A DNA stretch of 64,000 nucleotides. Source: Actinomycetospora corticicola. Lineage in GTDB: Bacteria; Actinomycetota; Actinomycetes; Mycobacteriales; Pseudonocardiaceae. The stretch lies in assembly GCF_013409505.1 (NCBI RefSeq), contig NZ_JACCBN010000001.1, forward strand, positions 434,001-498,000. Reading direction: 5' to 3'. Below are positions 24,399-32,500 of the stretch, piece after piece. Numbering within the stretch: position 1 is the first letter of the stretch; every line of letters begins with the position of its first letter. A program made the translations under genes and the position numbers. The notes under the pieces are model-generated. The model made no database searches, was not told the DNA's origin, and worked only from the letters and a program-made list of their open reading frames with translations.

Positions 24399-25064
24399 GT
24401 GCCCATTCGCGCTGTCTGGTTCGACGTCGGCGAAGCACTGATCGACGAGACGCGCGAGTACGGCACGTGGGCGGACTGGCTCGGCGTGCCTCGGCACACA
24501 TTCTCAGCGGTTTTTGGTGCAGTTATTGCCCGAGGAGAAGATTATAGATCTGTCTTCCAGCATTTCCGCCCCGGCTTTGACCTGGCGAAGGAACGACAGG
24601 CTCGTTTGGAAGCCGGCCAAGGCGAGTATCTAAACGCACTAGACCTTTACGCGGACGTTCGGCGCTGTTTAACTAGTCTCCAACGGGCCGCGTTTTTCGT
24701 CGGCGTCGCAGGAAATCAAACAGAGAGAGCTGGACGATTCATTCGCGAACTAAATTTGCCGGCCGACGTTATCGCCACCTCCGATGATTGGGGTGTCGCT
24801 AAGCCTGACCTGGCATTCTTCACCAAGCTAATCGAAGTATCGCAATGCTCACCAGCAGAGATTCTCTACGTCGGTGATCGACTGGACAACGACATCTCTC
24901 CGGCTTCAGCCTCAGGCATCAAGACCGCGTTGATCTGTCGAGGACCCTGGGGAAAGATCCTTTCCGCCGATTCCTTCGAAGTGAAACCCGATCTCATACT
25001 AGATAATCTCGACGAACTGGTGGGGGCTCTCTGCGGTGCAGACCCTTCCAGAAACGGGCTGTAG
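24399..25064 (+). CDS. HAD-superfamily hydrolase, AICE cargo
   Basis: 221 residues. Motif I is VWFDVGEALIDE: the nucleophile Asp is present but Gly replaces the second Asp, as in several HAD subgroups. VAGNQTERAGRF, DDWGVAKPDLAFF (Lys) and ILYVGDRLDNDISPA complete motifs II-IV. The GTG start is immediately after the regulator stop, so the two are cotranscribed. Codon use changes within this gene from GC-rich to clearly lower GC, marking the start of the foreign-looking cargo. The substrate is unknown; coupling to the regulator may mean it makes or removes a signal. Confidence 0.8.
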   Translation: MPIRAVWFDVGEALIDETREYGTWADWLGVPRHTFSAVFGAVIARGEDYRSVFQHFRPGFDLAKERQARLEAGQGEYLNALDLYADVRRCLTSLQRAAFFVGVAGNQTERAGRFIRELNLPADVIATSDDWGVAKPDLAFFTKLIEVSQCSPAEILYVGDRLDNDISPASASGIKTALICRGPWGKILSADSFEVKPDLILDNLDELVGALCGADPSRNGL

Positions 25065-25065
25065 G

Positions 25066-26184
25066 GTGTCGGAATTCCGGACATTCTCTGGGTGGCACGA
25101 TGCTGCTCTTCTCGGAACGCTCGGCAGTGAGCTTCGGGGATGGCAGGAAGCCCCAAGCGCCCAGATAGTTTGGAATGAAATTGACTTTCTATCTTCAGTT
25201 AAGTCAGCCGGAACTAACAGGTTTACGGGGACACAAAAGGAGCGCAACCGAAAATGGCAGGCGGTAAACGATTTCACTCGACAAGCCAAGGCCTATTACG
25301 ACGCGCTTGAGCACGTGCGAGGTACTTCTAGAGCGCTCCTCGCTTACTACGCCTTCCTGAACCTCGCAAAGGCGGAACTGGTCCACTCCCATCCCGACCA
25401 AGTGATCGAGCAAAAGATTAAGCATGGGCTTTGGTTCGATGTTGGTCGTCAGTCGACCATAAGAAGTGATCAAGTAAACGTGCAGGACGGCGTCTTTCGT
25501 CTCCTCTACGAAGCCCGCACGGGCGAAGTGCTGACGAGAGGATCGACTTTGCAGGTTCAGCGCCTACTCGGGCACGTACCTGAAGTCGGACACGAATACT
25601 ACCGCGCATTCGGGGACCGTAGCTCAGTGGTCCGTGGTTGGTGCCGGATTCTGCAAAACGGCTCTGCCGCTTGGCCGGTGCTCCTTCTAGATTGTTCTCG
25701 GCGCGACCTAGACAAGATCGGCGGCTCGAAGCGTATAGAGGCTTCTTTCGAGCACGTCGAACTTCCACCGAACTGGCGACTGTTCGCTGCGAATATTGGG
25801 GCCCATACTCGTCCGCAGATCGTCCTACAGAGCAAGAGAACTTTTGATATCGCTAGTCCTAGATGGGGATACGACGCATTCCATTGGGCTTGCGCAGCGC
25901 TGGGCAACCGCGTGCACATGGCCGTCGAGAACAATGCCGATTTTCTCTACGTGCCTGACCTTCTAAAGTCGCGCAAGTCAGCAATGCCGCCATCTTTAGC
26001 CCGGTACGCTATCATGTTCTACATATCGTCGCTGGTACGCTATCGGCCTTCTCGACTAAATCCTGAACGGCAGCAGCTAACTGTGTGGCTGCTTGAGGCT
26101 TTCGCACAACAATCCCCCCTCTTCATGCTAATTGATTCGCTAGCTGGCCTCGATCAAGCTCCGCACATGTTTAACATGCTTTGA
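25066..26184 (+). CDS. YaaC-like protein
   Basis: About 372 residues from the GTG at 25066, two bases after the HAD stop; a GTG at 25036 would overlap it. The helical segments LLAYYAFLNLAKAELV, GVFRLLYEARTGE and PSLARYAIMFYISSLVRYRP followed by WLLEAFAQQSPLFMLIDSL have the order and spacing I know from Bacillus YaaC-like proteins. No catalytic motif is evident and the function of the family is not established. The gene is AT-richer than its flanks and lies ~125 bp before the PIN-Mrr nuclease in the same orientation, so the two may form one cargo module. Confidence 0.7.
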   Translation: MSEFRTFSGWHDAALLGTLGSELRGWQEAPSAQIVWNEIDFLSSVKSAGTNRFTGTQKERNRKWQAVNDFTRQAKAYYDALEHVRGTSRALLAYYAFLNLAKAELVHSHPDQVIEQKIKHGLWFDVGRQSTIRSDQVNVQDGVFRLLYEARTGEVLTRGSTLQVQRLLGHVPEVGHEYYRAFGDRSSVVRGWCRILQNGSAAWPVLLLDCSRRDLDKIGGSKRIEASFEHVELPPNWRLFAANIGAHTRPQIVLQSKRTFDIASPRWGYDAFHWACAALGNRVHMAVENNADFLYVPDLLKSRKSAMPPSLARYAIMFYISSLVRYRPSRLNPERQQLTVWLLEAFAQQSPLFMLIDSLAGLDQAPHMFNML

Positions 26185-26297
26185 GTGAGACACGTCCATT
26201 GCTCCCAGGACCTTCGCGACAGCTTGAGCTTAGTCTCCCCATAACGGAGCTGCGGTGCTACTGACCTAGGGGGTTTCGCTTCGCTGTTCCTGATGCT

Positions 26298-26303
26298 TAA
26301 AAT
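26298..26303 (+). promoter_or_regulatory. -10 element (TAAAAT) for a leaderless nuclease gene
   Basis: TAAAAT lies six bases before the GTG at 26310, so transcription would begin at or beside the start codon. The 125-bp gap after the YaaC-like gene is AT-rich in this part. The nuclease therefore probably has its own leaderless promoter besides any read-through. Confidence 0.55.
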
Positions 26304-26309
26304 GATCAG

Positions 26310-27734
26310 GTGACATCGGAATCGGAGCACGAGCTCTCAAGGAGCCTCAGGCGCAACTACTGGTCATGGACTGGCATGAAGACGTCGGTAGGTCAGGAGC
26401 AGATCACCGAGGGCATGGTCGTCTTCGATACGAATACCCTACTCGCGCTCTACGAAGTGGGAGCAAGTTCGCGTGGGGAGATTCTTGCAGTTCTTGGACT
26501 CCTGGGAGACCGTCTTTGGTTGCCACATCAGGTCGCGCTTGAATTCTCTCGGAATCGAAGGCGAGTCGTTCTCGATCGAGTAAGTAGATTTAAGAAGGCA
26601 ACTCAGTCGATCAGGAGTGCAACTGCTGAGGCGGTCGACGTCCTGGAGAAAGCGGTTGGCGTTGTAGTCTCGTTGCGGGCCAGAAACCGCACCGCTCGTT
26701 CGTGGAGCGCGGCAGACGTCGGTCTAGACAGAGAATCGCTTGCACAGAGGCTTGAGGGGGCGCTTGGCGCAGCGCTAGCTGAAGTGCGAGCGTTAGAAGC
26801 AGAGCATGACCTACGTCCCGTGGATGTTTCTGGACTCGACCAATTGTTCGAAGAAGTCGATTCACTTACGGCTGGCCGAATTGGCGCACCTCCGTCCTCT
26901 AAGGTCTTACGTGACCGAGTTAGAGAGGCACTAGATTTCCGATATCCTAATAGGATTCCGCCTGGATACCTCGACCGCGGTAAGGCGACTGAACTAGAAG
27001 GTGCCGGAGACTACTTACTGTGGCGCGAAATTCTTGATGAGGCCAAGCGTCGCCAGGCCTTACAGAGTCGTGTACTTCTCGTCACAGACGAGGAGAAGCC
27101 AGATTGGTGGGTTATAAACGAGCGAGACGAGATATTGCACGCGCGACCGGAACTAGTGCAGGAGATGGAGTCGGAAGCTCCCGGAACTCAGCTGACCCTG
27201 ATTTCGTTGTCGGCGTTCCTTCACGCCGCCCGCGAATACCTAGCTGCCAGCGTTTCTGACGAAACAGTGGAAGACGTGGTGGCTAGCGTTTCGAGAGATT
27301 CCACGTATGATTTAGACGTCCAATTCTTCGAATTATTGCGGAGTCGATCCTCGGCGTTTCTAGACAATCTCCGGCATCTGTTCCTAGCAATGGGGTACTC
27401 CGTTGATGAACGTCGGACCAATCGAGATGAAGGTTTCGATCTGATCCTTATCGACCACACGGGCCCGCTGCCACGCACTGTTGGTGTCGAAGTCAAGATG
27501 TACTCGCGACCGGTTCCAGCCCAAGTTCTTGACCAAGCGGTCCGGATGGCCAGCCGCGCTAGTGTGGACGAAGTCATTATCGTCACGACAGGCCACTTCT
27601 CATCTCGCGCTAGAAATCTGGCCGAATCTCGTGGCGTTCAACTAATAGATGGCCGGGAACTAAGACGGCTCCACGAGGAATGGCTTCCTCGCGAAGAGCT
27701 TCCCCTAGAATTGCCAGAAGTCGATGATGATTAG
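26310..27734 (+). CDS. PIN_8-domain and Mrr-like nuclease fusion protein
   Basis: 474 residues with two nuclease domains. Residues ~35-270 match the PIN_8 (DUF4935) pattern: VVFDTNTLLALYE (Asp40, Asn42), LWLPHQVALEFSRNR (Glu78), a helical insertion, then PPGYLDR, GDYLLWREIL (Asp234) and LLVTDEEKPDWW (Asp260). PIN domains cut RNA. Residues ~335-455 are an Mrr-type PD-(D/E)xK fold: GYSVDERR, FDLILID (Asp377), VGVEVKM (Glu394, Lys396), VLDQAVRMA, EVIIVTTGHFSSRARNLAES, GVQLIDGREL. Both catalytic sets look complete. Fusion of a likely RNase with a DNase on a mobile element points to phage or plasmid defence. The leaderless GTG start is supported by TAAAAT upstream. Confidence 0.85.
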   Translation: MTSESEHELSRSLRRNYWSWTGMKTSVGQEQITEGMVVFDTNTLLALYEVGASSRGEILAVLGLLGDRLWLPHQVALEFSRNRRRVVLDRVSRFKKATQSIRSATAEAVDVLEKAVGVVVSLRARNRTARSWSAADVGLDRESLAQRLEGALGAALAEVRALEAEHDLRPVDVSGLDQLFEEVDSLTAGRIGAPPSSKVLRDRVREALDFRYPNRIPPGYLDRGKATELEGAGDYLLWREILDEAKRRQALQSRVLLVTDEEKPDWWVINERDEILHARPELVQEMESEAPGTQLTLISLSAFLHAAREYLAASVSDETVEDVVASVSRDSTYDLDVQFFELLRSRSSAFLDNLRHLFLAMGYSVDERRTNRDEGFDLILIDHTGPLPRTVGVEVKMYSRPVPAQVLDQAVRMASRASVDEVIIVTTGHFSSRARNLAESRGVQLIDGRELRRLHEEWLPREELPLELPEVDDD

Positions 27735-27769
27735 CTGTCAGTGTCGTACTTATACTCGCCTGCCGCAAC

Positions 27770-29158
27770 TCACGCCCCGAATCCTCGGAGAATCGATCGG
27801 GAATCATCACGCATGCAGTCAGGTTGGACTTGCACGCGCGAAGGACCATCGCCGGGTTCGGCGAGGAACCAGGCCAAGCCATAAGTATCTAGCCACCTTC
27901 GGGCGCCATTGACGCCGTCACGTTCGGCAGCGGCGAGCAATGTGGTCTCCCGGCGAGCAGCAACGATTGCTGCCCAGGCGTCGCGGGGAACCGCAATGCG
28001 TTCCTCGGCCTCCTGGTCTTCGGCGGCGATCTCTTCGTCGCTAGTTTCCTTCCCAAGTCCGGCAAGTGCGCGCAGGTCCCGGCGTCCGGTGGACCAGGTG
28101 AGCTGCCGCCGGCCGTCCGAAGCTGCCTCCCATTCCCACCAGCGAGCCATGTCGCCGGCCTCGTAGGTTTCGATGGTGTCGCCGAGGAGCTGCATCGGGG
28201 TCCGCCCGCCGTGGCGGTGTCCTTCCTTGCGATGCCCGGAGGTGACCTCGTGGGCCATCTTCGTGAAGTAGTCCGCGAGGTCCCCGTCCCCGAGCTGCGC
28301 CCGACGCAGGTCCCACCCGTGCTCCGGGGACGCTGAGAACCCGCGCCGTTCGAGGGCGCGAGACCAGCGACCGAACACCCGGGGGCCAAGTGCGGCGCGG
28401 GCCAGGTCGGCAGAGACCTGCTCCCGGAAGCACAGCAACACGTGGACGTGCACATGCCACCCGTTCGCCCCGTGGGTGACCTCGACAGCGCGAGCCCACC
28501 CGAGGAGCCCTCCGAAGCGTTCGGTGTCGGCCTGCCACATCGCTCCAGAGGTGACCGAGCGCCAGGCGTACGAGAGGACGTCCCAGCCGCCCTCGGAGGC
28601 GTCGAGCTTGGCTAGCTCGTCGTCCTCGCGGGCGGCGGTGTCCTCGTCAACGTCGTCCCCGGCCTGGCGGGCGAGGTCACGGCGCCACGCCCGGTCCTCC
28701 AGCTCAGTCCGTCGGGCTCGTTCGGGGCGGGAGAGGCCGAGGCGGTCGCCTCGGGTGTGGCGCATGGTCAGGGTCAGCAGGAACGCCGACCCGCCGAGGT
28801 CGTCGACGGTGCGCATGACAGTGGCGAGGTCATCGGCGCGGCGGGTGGCGATCTTCGCCGCGCACACCGGGCAGGACCACACCGACCCACACGTGGTGAG
28901 CCCGCCATAGGCGGCGGAGCGGGAGCCCGACGGGTTCGTGATCACCCCGAGCGTCACCCCCGACTCGCTCGTGGTCGACGACCCGCAGGTCCGGATGCGG
29001 CGCAGGCCTGTGAACCTCTTCAACGACCGGCGGCGCTCCCACCGCGACGCCCGAGCCGTCTGGGCCTGGACCAGCTTGTCCGGAGCAGCTGAACCTTCGC
29101 GGCGTCGGCGGTCGGGACGAAGAGTTGTTACCCCTTTACCGAGAGCGGGCCGGGTCAC
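27770..29158 (-). CDS. Rolling-circle replication initiator, RepSA-like
   Basis: 462 residues from a GTG at 29158; the start is inferred, since upstream sequence becomes Arg/Pro noise. TCGSVWSCPVCAAKI is the N-terminal cysteine motif, SYAWRSVTSG follows, GWHVHVHVLL is the metal-binding HUH motif, and LADYFTKMAHEV carries the likely nucleophile Tyr and its Lys. This order is typical of Rep proteins of pSAM2/pIJ101-type replicons. It would nick the double-strand origin and start replication of the excised circle. It faces the nuclease gene, leaving only ~35 bp between stops. Confidence 0.85.
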   Translation of the reverse strand: MTRPALGKGVTTLRPDRRRREGSAAPDKLVQAQTARASRWERRRSLKRFTGLRRIRTCGSSTTSESGVTLGVITNPSGSRSAAYGGLTTCGSVWSCPVCAAKIATRRADDLATVMRTVDDLGGSAFLLTLTMRHTRGDRLGLSRPERARRTELEDRAWRRDLARQAGDDVDEDTAAREDDELAKLDASEGGWDVLSYAWRSVTSGAMWQADTERFGGLLGWARAVEVTHGANGWHVHVHVLLCFREQVSADLARAALGPRVFGRWSRALERRGFSASPEHGWDLRRAQLGDGDLADYFTKMAHEVTSGHRKEGHRHGGRTPMQLLGDTIETYEAGDMARWWEWEAASDGRRQLTWSTGRRDLRALAGLGKETSDEEIAAEDQEAEERIAVPRDAWAAIVAARRETTLLAAAERDGVNGARRWLDTYGLAWFLAEPGDGPSRVQVQPDCMRDDSRSILRGFGA

Positions 29159-29676
29159 CGTGCACCGCCAGCCCTGTACGGGGCCGGCGCTGACGCGCCG
29201 GGGGCGCCCGGCCCCTGCGGGCCGGGCACGCTTCCCCTCCTGTCTTCGACCCGGGGCGCGCGCCCAGCCCGGGGGCCCGGCACCACGACGACGACAGCAC
29301 CAGGCAGCGCCACGACGGCGAGCACCAGGACGACGAGCCCAGCTCGAGGCACAGGGACAGCACCCGCCGGGCCGTGACGCACCGCAGGGCAGTTCAAGGC
29401 CACGCGGCCAAGAACCCCGAGGAACCGGCTTCGCCGGGCTGCCGCGTCGGCGGCGGCTGAGTTTGAACGGCCGTCCCTCACCAGCAAGGGCCGCAAACCA
29501 TCTTCCCCGCCAGCAGACGAGGACCTGGGGGCTACGGGGGAGGGGCGGTGAAGATCGTTTGCTTCCTCCCTTGCTGGCGAGCCTCCGACGGCCGAACGGG
29601 CCGCAGGCGCGGTGGAGCCGGGGACGGCCCCACCCACAGCGCCCGCCGCCGACACGGCACACCACCGGAGGCCCCC
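29159..29676. other. Non-coding region with candidate replication origin
   Basis: This 518-bp gap upstream of the initiator gene has no convincing gene; its open frames are Arg/Pro-rich and lack a ribosome site. The centre (29481-29587) is a long inverted repeat: CCAGCAAGGG (29481) pairs with CCCTTGCTGG (29578-29587), and GCAAACCATCTTCCCC (29493-29508) pairs, with two mismatches, with GGTGAAGATCGTTTGC (29557-29572 region). The loop includes CTACGGGGGAGGGG. Position and shape fit a rolling-circle dso, but a nick site cannot be proved by eye. Confidence 0.45.
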
Positions 29677-30000
29677 ATGACCAACCTCGCCGCCCTCCTC
29701 GACACCTGGCAGCAGTGGAACGCCCACCACGTCATGGCTCACGTCCCCGCGCACGAGGCAGGGGAGCCGGCCGTCAGCGCCCTGGAGGCGTTGCGGGACA
29801 GCCGCGAGCTCGTCGAGCTGCTCAGCGGGTGGCAGTGGCAGGCTGTCCACGCTGCTCGGCGTGACGGGACGAGCTGGGAGCAGATCGCCGCCACGAGCGG
29901 GACCACGGACGAGCAGGCCCGAGCGGAGTACGTGGCCGTGCTCGACCGTCAGGAGGCCGTCCTCGGCCGGGACGTGCGCGCCTACCGCGAGGTCCTGTGA
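29677..30000 (+). CDS. AICE hypothetical protein, helical
   Basis: 107 residues from an ATG with a GGAGG ribosome site 6 nt upstream. The second half, WQAVHAARRDGTSWEQIAAT followed by TTDEQARAEYVAVLDRQE, looks like a sigma-like or XRE-like helix-turn-helix (SWEQIAATSGTTDEQAR). It may be a small DNA-binding protein. It is divergent from the initiator gene across the candidate origin. No firm family assignment. Confidence 0.7.
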   Translation: MTNLAALLDTWQQWNAHHVMAHVPAHEAGEPAVSALEALRDSRELVELLSGWQWQAVHAARRDGTSWEQIAATSGTTDEQARAEYVAVLDRQEAVLGRDVRAYREVL

Positions 30001-30023
30001 CAGCACCACGTCGCGTCGGAGGG

Positions 30024-30059
30024 ATGCCCCTTTCGCAGGAGGCATCTCGGAGGGGGCAT
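30024..30059. terminator. Hairpin overlapping the ribosome site of a small frame
   Basis: ATGCCCC (30024-30030) can pair with GGGGCAT (30053-30059), enclosing GGAGGCATCTCGGAGG. It follows the stop at 30000 and includes the ribosome site and start codon of the frame at 30058. It could terminate the upstream gene or block translation of the next one. Confidence 0.4.
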
Positions 30060-30297
30060 GTCCCAATCCATCGTGTCCGATACGATCGGGCACGGTCGTT
30101 CTCGCGGCCACTGTCCCCCCGGTGGCTGCGGGGGCGGCCGCTCCCACGTCGGCGCCCTCGTACCGATGCGCAACCACGCACGGACTCGACGGAGCGCCGG
30201 CAGCGCGGTCCCGCTCGACGTTGAGCAGCCAGCGTCCGCGGGACCGCGCCTGCACGAACCCGGCGCGACGCCGGTCACGACGAGCGCCGACGACTGA
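30058..30297 (+). CDS. Possible small Cys/Gly-containing protein, doubtful
   Basis: 79 codons from an ATG directly behind GGAGGGGGC. Third positions are about 75% G/C, lower than in the sure genes here. The product has a short CPPGGCGGG stretch and no other feature. Upstream sequence can hide the start in a hairpin. It may be a genuine small AICE gene or only a leader of the ANTAR-like gene; I keep it because of the good ribosome site. Confidence 0.3.
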   Translation: MSQSIVSDTIGHGRSRGHCPPGGCGGGRSHVGALVPMRNHARTRRSAGSAVPLDVEQPASAGPRLHEPGATPVTTSADD

Positions 30298-30445
30298 CAG
30301 GAAGCGTTGCCACATGAGCCGCCATTCGGGTGGCGACACGACTTCAAACCTCCCGTTAGACTCGGTTGTGCACGACCGGAGTCCGGGGGCTCCCGGCAGG
30401 TGTTGCGCCCGGCGCACCTGCGCTTCGACGGAGGGAGCCCGCGAG

Positions 30446-30877
30446 GTGGCAGAACCCGCTGAGTGCACGTTGCTGGAGTTCCTCGACCGGCCGCAGACCG
30501 AGCCATCGCCGGAGTGGATCGCAGCAGCGACCGACCGGGACGGGCCGCAGAGCCAGTCCGACCGCGCCGAACAGGTCCTCGCCGTCCGCCGCGAAGCTGA
30601 GAACACCGAACGGCGCTTGGCGAGTCTCCGCGCCCGTCCGGACGCCTCGCGCGACGACGAGGTGGTGGGCATCCTGGCCGCCGCGTTCAACGTCAGCCGG
30701 GCCCGGGCGTTCGAGTGCCTGCTGTGGATCAGCCAGCAAACCGGGACACCCGTCCCGACGGTGGCCGACCAGTTCATGGCTCGCGTCGAAGTTCTGGGCA
30801 CGAACGCCCACGACCGGGAAGCGCTCCTCGGGCTGCTGTCCAAGCTGGCGGGACCGGTCAACACCTCTGCCCGCTGA
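30446..30877 (+). CDS. ANTAR-like small protein of the AICE
   Basis: 143 residues from the GTG at 30446 behind GGAGGGA; an ATG at 30314 would add 44 residues but that stretch has weaker codon bias. A helical segment (DRAEQVLAVRREAENTERRL) is followed by DEVVGILAAAFNVSRARAFE and LLWISQQTGTPVPTVADQFM. That three-helix pattern, with AxxxF and late A/L positions, is reminiscent of ANTAR RNA-binding domains. If so it would act as an antiterminator. This is a weak structural guess. Confidence 0.55.
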   Translation: MAEPAECTLLEFLDRPQTEPSPEWIAAATDRDGPQSQSDRAEQVLAVRREAENTERRLASLRARPDASRDDEVVGILAAAFNVSRARAFECLLWISQQTGTPVPTVADQFMARVEVLGTNAHDREALLGLLSKLAGPVNTSAR

Positions 30878-30910
30878 ACAACAGGATCGGAACGGCCGCC
30901 ACGGGGTCGA

Positions 30911-31065
30911 GCAAGATCCATGCAGCATTGAGGCAGCACGAGCCCCAGCAGCAGGCTCAGCGGCTCTGGACGTAGAAGCACAAAACAGCGGGTCAGCGCC
31001 CATGCGACGGCAGTGGGGGAGACCCCGGAATCGACCGCGGGCCCGTTCACACCGAAGAGGACGCT
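30911..31065. repeat. Copy A of a ~155-bp duplicated element
   Basis: Begins GCAAGATCCATGCAGCATTG and ends near ACACCGAAGAGGACGCT. It aligns without gaps to 32024-32178 with roughly 16 differences (about 89% identity by hand). It follows the stop of the ANTAR-like gene and precedes, after ~110 bp, a leaderless gene for a two-helix membrane protein. The element has no clear gene on the plus strand. Confidence 0.85.
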
Positions 31066-31176
31066 CGCACTCGCATGGTCGGCGTGGCAGCGCAGAGCCC
31101 GCGCCGCCGGAGGAAAGGCCCCGGAGCCCGTCCGCTTGCGCTGGCGGAACGTTCGGAGCGTCGTACGCTGCCGACC

Positions 31177-31377
31177 GTGTCGAGGTGGCTGCGGTCGTGG
31201 AAGGCGTCCGCGCTCTTCGCCGCCGTCTTCCTCGCTATCGGAGTCTCTTGGCTCGCCGTGGGCCTCTATGACGGGGAGTCCTGGTTCCTCTACCTGTGGT
31301 TCGGCCTCGCCGCGCTCCACGGGTACTTCGCGTGGCGGGACTATCGGCACGAGCACGGGTCCGCTGCGCGGCGCTAG
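31177..31377 (+). CDS. Small two-helix membrane protein, leaderless (module A)
   Basis: 66 residues from a GTG at 31177; TACGCT at 31164-31169 is a -10 placed so that transcription starts at the GTG. Two hydrophobic segments (about 9-28 and 32-50) contain SWLAVGLYDG and WFLYLWFGLAALHGYFAW, followed by the basic tail RDYRHEHGSAARR. No known family. Its gene position after a copy of the 155-bp element mirrors the gene at 32272. Confidence 0.6.
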   Translation: MSRWLRSWKASALFAAVFLAIGVSWLAVGLYDGESWFLYLWFGLAALHGYFAWRDYRHEHGSAARR

Positions 31378-31707
31378 AAGGGAGCGGGTGCTGCGGAACG
31401 TCGGCACCCGTCGCGGTGGCCAGGGAGCCCTACGGCGCGGGACCCGGAACCAACACGGAACGCCGAAGTGGACGAGGCATCGAAGCAGCAGCATCGTCGC
31501 AGGTGAAAGGGCGTCCCTGACGTCAGCGGTCAGGTACTGCGCAAGGACGTCAGCGCCTGCCGCGCGGTGCTTTGAGCTGCCGGGGACGCGGCTGGCCAAC
31601 GCCCTCAGGCATCGACCAGTCCTCGGCGATACGAGCTTTTCGGTCGGATTGCCCGTAAGATCTTGGTTCGCCGGTGCCCCAGCGGCACTGCAGGGAGGAG
31701 CGCCGCC
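31378..31707. other. Intergenic region with hairpin and promoter
   Basis: No gene is supported here. Just after the stop, GCGGGTGC...GGCACCCGT (about 31384-31412) can form a terminator-like hairpin. Towards the right end, TAAGAT (31657-31662), with GAGCTT 17 bp upstream, is a promoter candidate for the gene at 31708. Confidence 0.45.
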
Positions 31708-31983
31708 ATGCTCGCAATCGTCCTGGCCGTGGTCATGATCGCGCTCGTGCTCGTCGGGGCGGTGAGGATCACCTACCAGCGGCGTCACCGCGATGCCGAT
31801 GTCGAGCCTCGCGAGGTTCCCAGCGGCCCGGCCATCGGCTACGTGCCGGGTTACATGCCGGGAATTCAGCAGAAGGCAGAACGGCGCGAGGAGGTGGCGA
31901 CCGAACTGGTCGAGCCCCCGCACCGTCGCGACGCCGCCGTCGACCTCGACTCGAACACGGTGCGCGTACGCCGGAGTTCGTGA
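31708..31983 (+). CDS. Single-pass membrane protein of the AICE
   Basis: 91 residues from an ATG 8 nt after GGGAGGAG. One N-terminal hydrophobic segment (MLAIVLAVVMIALVLVGAV) is followed by a basic stop-transfer (RITYQRRHR) and a ~65-residue hydrophilic domain with GYVPGYMPGI. It would be anchored in the membrane with a cytoplasmic tail. Function unknown; it lies between the two copies of the 155-bp element. Confidence 0.65.
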   Translation: MLAIVLAVVMIALVLVGAVRITYQRRHRDADVEPREVPSGPAIGYVPGYMPGIQQKAERREEVATELVEPPHRRDAAVDLDSNTVRVRRSS

Positions 31984-32023
31984 TCCCCGCTCTGCCGGCT
32001 TGCCGGTCCAGCCCGTAGCCGGT

Positions 32024-32178
32024 GCAAGATCAATGCAGCAATGAGGCAGCACGAGGCCCAGCAGCAGGCCGTGAGGCGCTGGACGTAGGAGCACGAAACA
32101 ACAGGTCAGCGCCCATGCGACGGCAGCGGAGGAGACCCCGGAATCGACCGCAGGCCCGCTCACACCGAAGAGAGCGCC
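32024..32178. repeat. Copy B of the ~155-bp duplicated element
   Basis: Begins GCAAGATCAATGCAGCAATG and ends near ACACCGAAGAGAGCGCCT. It is the second copy of 30911-31065, 1,113 bp downstream in the same orientation. Like copy A it follows a stop codon by a few tens of bases and precedes a leaderless small membrane-protein gene by ~95 bp. Confidence 0.85.
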
Positions 32179-32271
32179 TAGATACTCCGCAGGAGTCCAG
32201 CTAGGCAGAGTTCGCGCAGTCCGTCCCAGGTACTGCGAGCCGGGTGATTCGAGAGGCCTACGGTGCTCGGC

Positions 32272-32475
32272 ATGGCCCGCTCTCGCCGGACGCTTGCGCT
32301 GGCGTCCGCTGCTGTCCTCGCGATCATCGTAGCGGCCATCGTGTTGGACACGCTCGTAGGTAGCGACCTCGTCATGTGGGCCGGGCTGGCGCTGGTCGTC
32401 GGCGCCTGGACGATAATTCTGGTCATGCTGGCGCGACGCTACGGATGGCACAGCGGAGGACCAGGAAACGGCTGA
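32272..32475 (+). CDS. Small two-helix membrane protein, leaderless (module B)
   Basis: 67 residues from an ATG at 32272; TACGGT at 32259-32264 is a -10 that would start transcription at the ATG. After a basic start (MARSRRTL) there are two hydrophobic segments (about 10-27 and 33-54), then RRYGWHSGGPGNG. The sequence is not obviously homologous to the protein at 31177, but size, topology, leaderless start and the preceding repeat are the same. It is the last gene of the AICE. Confidence 0.6.
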   Translation: MARSRRTLALASAAVLAIIVAAIVLDTLVGSDLVMWAGLALVVGAWTIILVMLARRYGWHSGGPGNG

Positions 32476-32500
32476 GGCAGCGTCTACCCCGGCGCTGCCT
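32475..32500. terminator. Terminator-like 8-bp hairpin at the right end of the AICE
   Basis: AGGCAGCG (32475-32482) pairs with CGCTGCCT (32493-32500) around a 10-nt loop, beginning at the last base of the membrane protein stop codon. It isolates AICE transcripts from the chromosome. The rest of the gap to 32885 holds attR and the chromosomal leader of the next gene, and nothing else I can identify. Confidence 0.6.

Noticed and set aside
25036-25064. Longer start (GTG 25036) for the YaaC-like gene
   Set aside because: It would overlap the HAD gene by 29 bp; the GTG at 25066, two bases after that stop, is more economical. It remains possible.
30911-32178. CRISPR array or retron
   Set aside because: There are only two long copies 1.1 kb apart, with genes between them, no short regular spacers, no cas genes and no reverse transcriptase.
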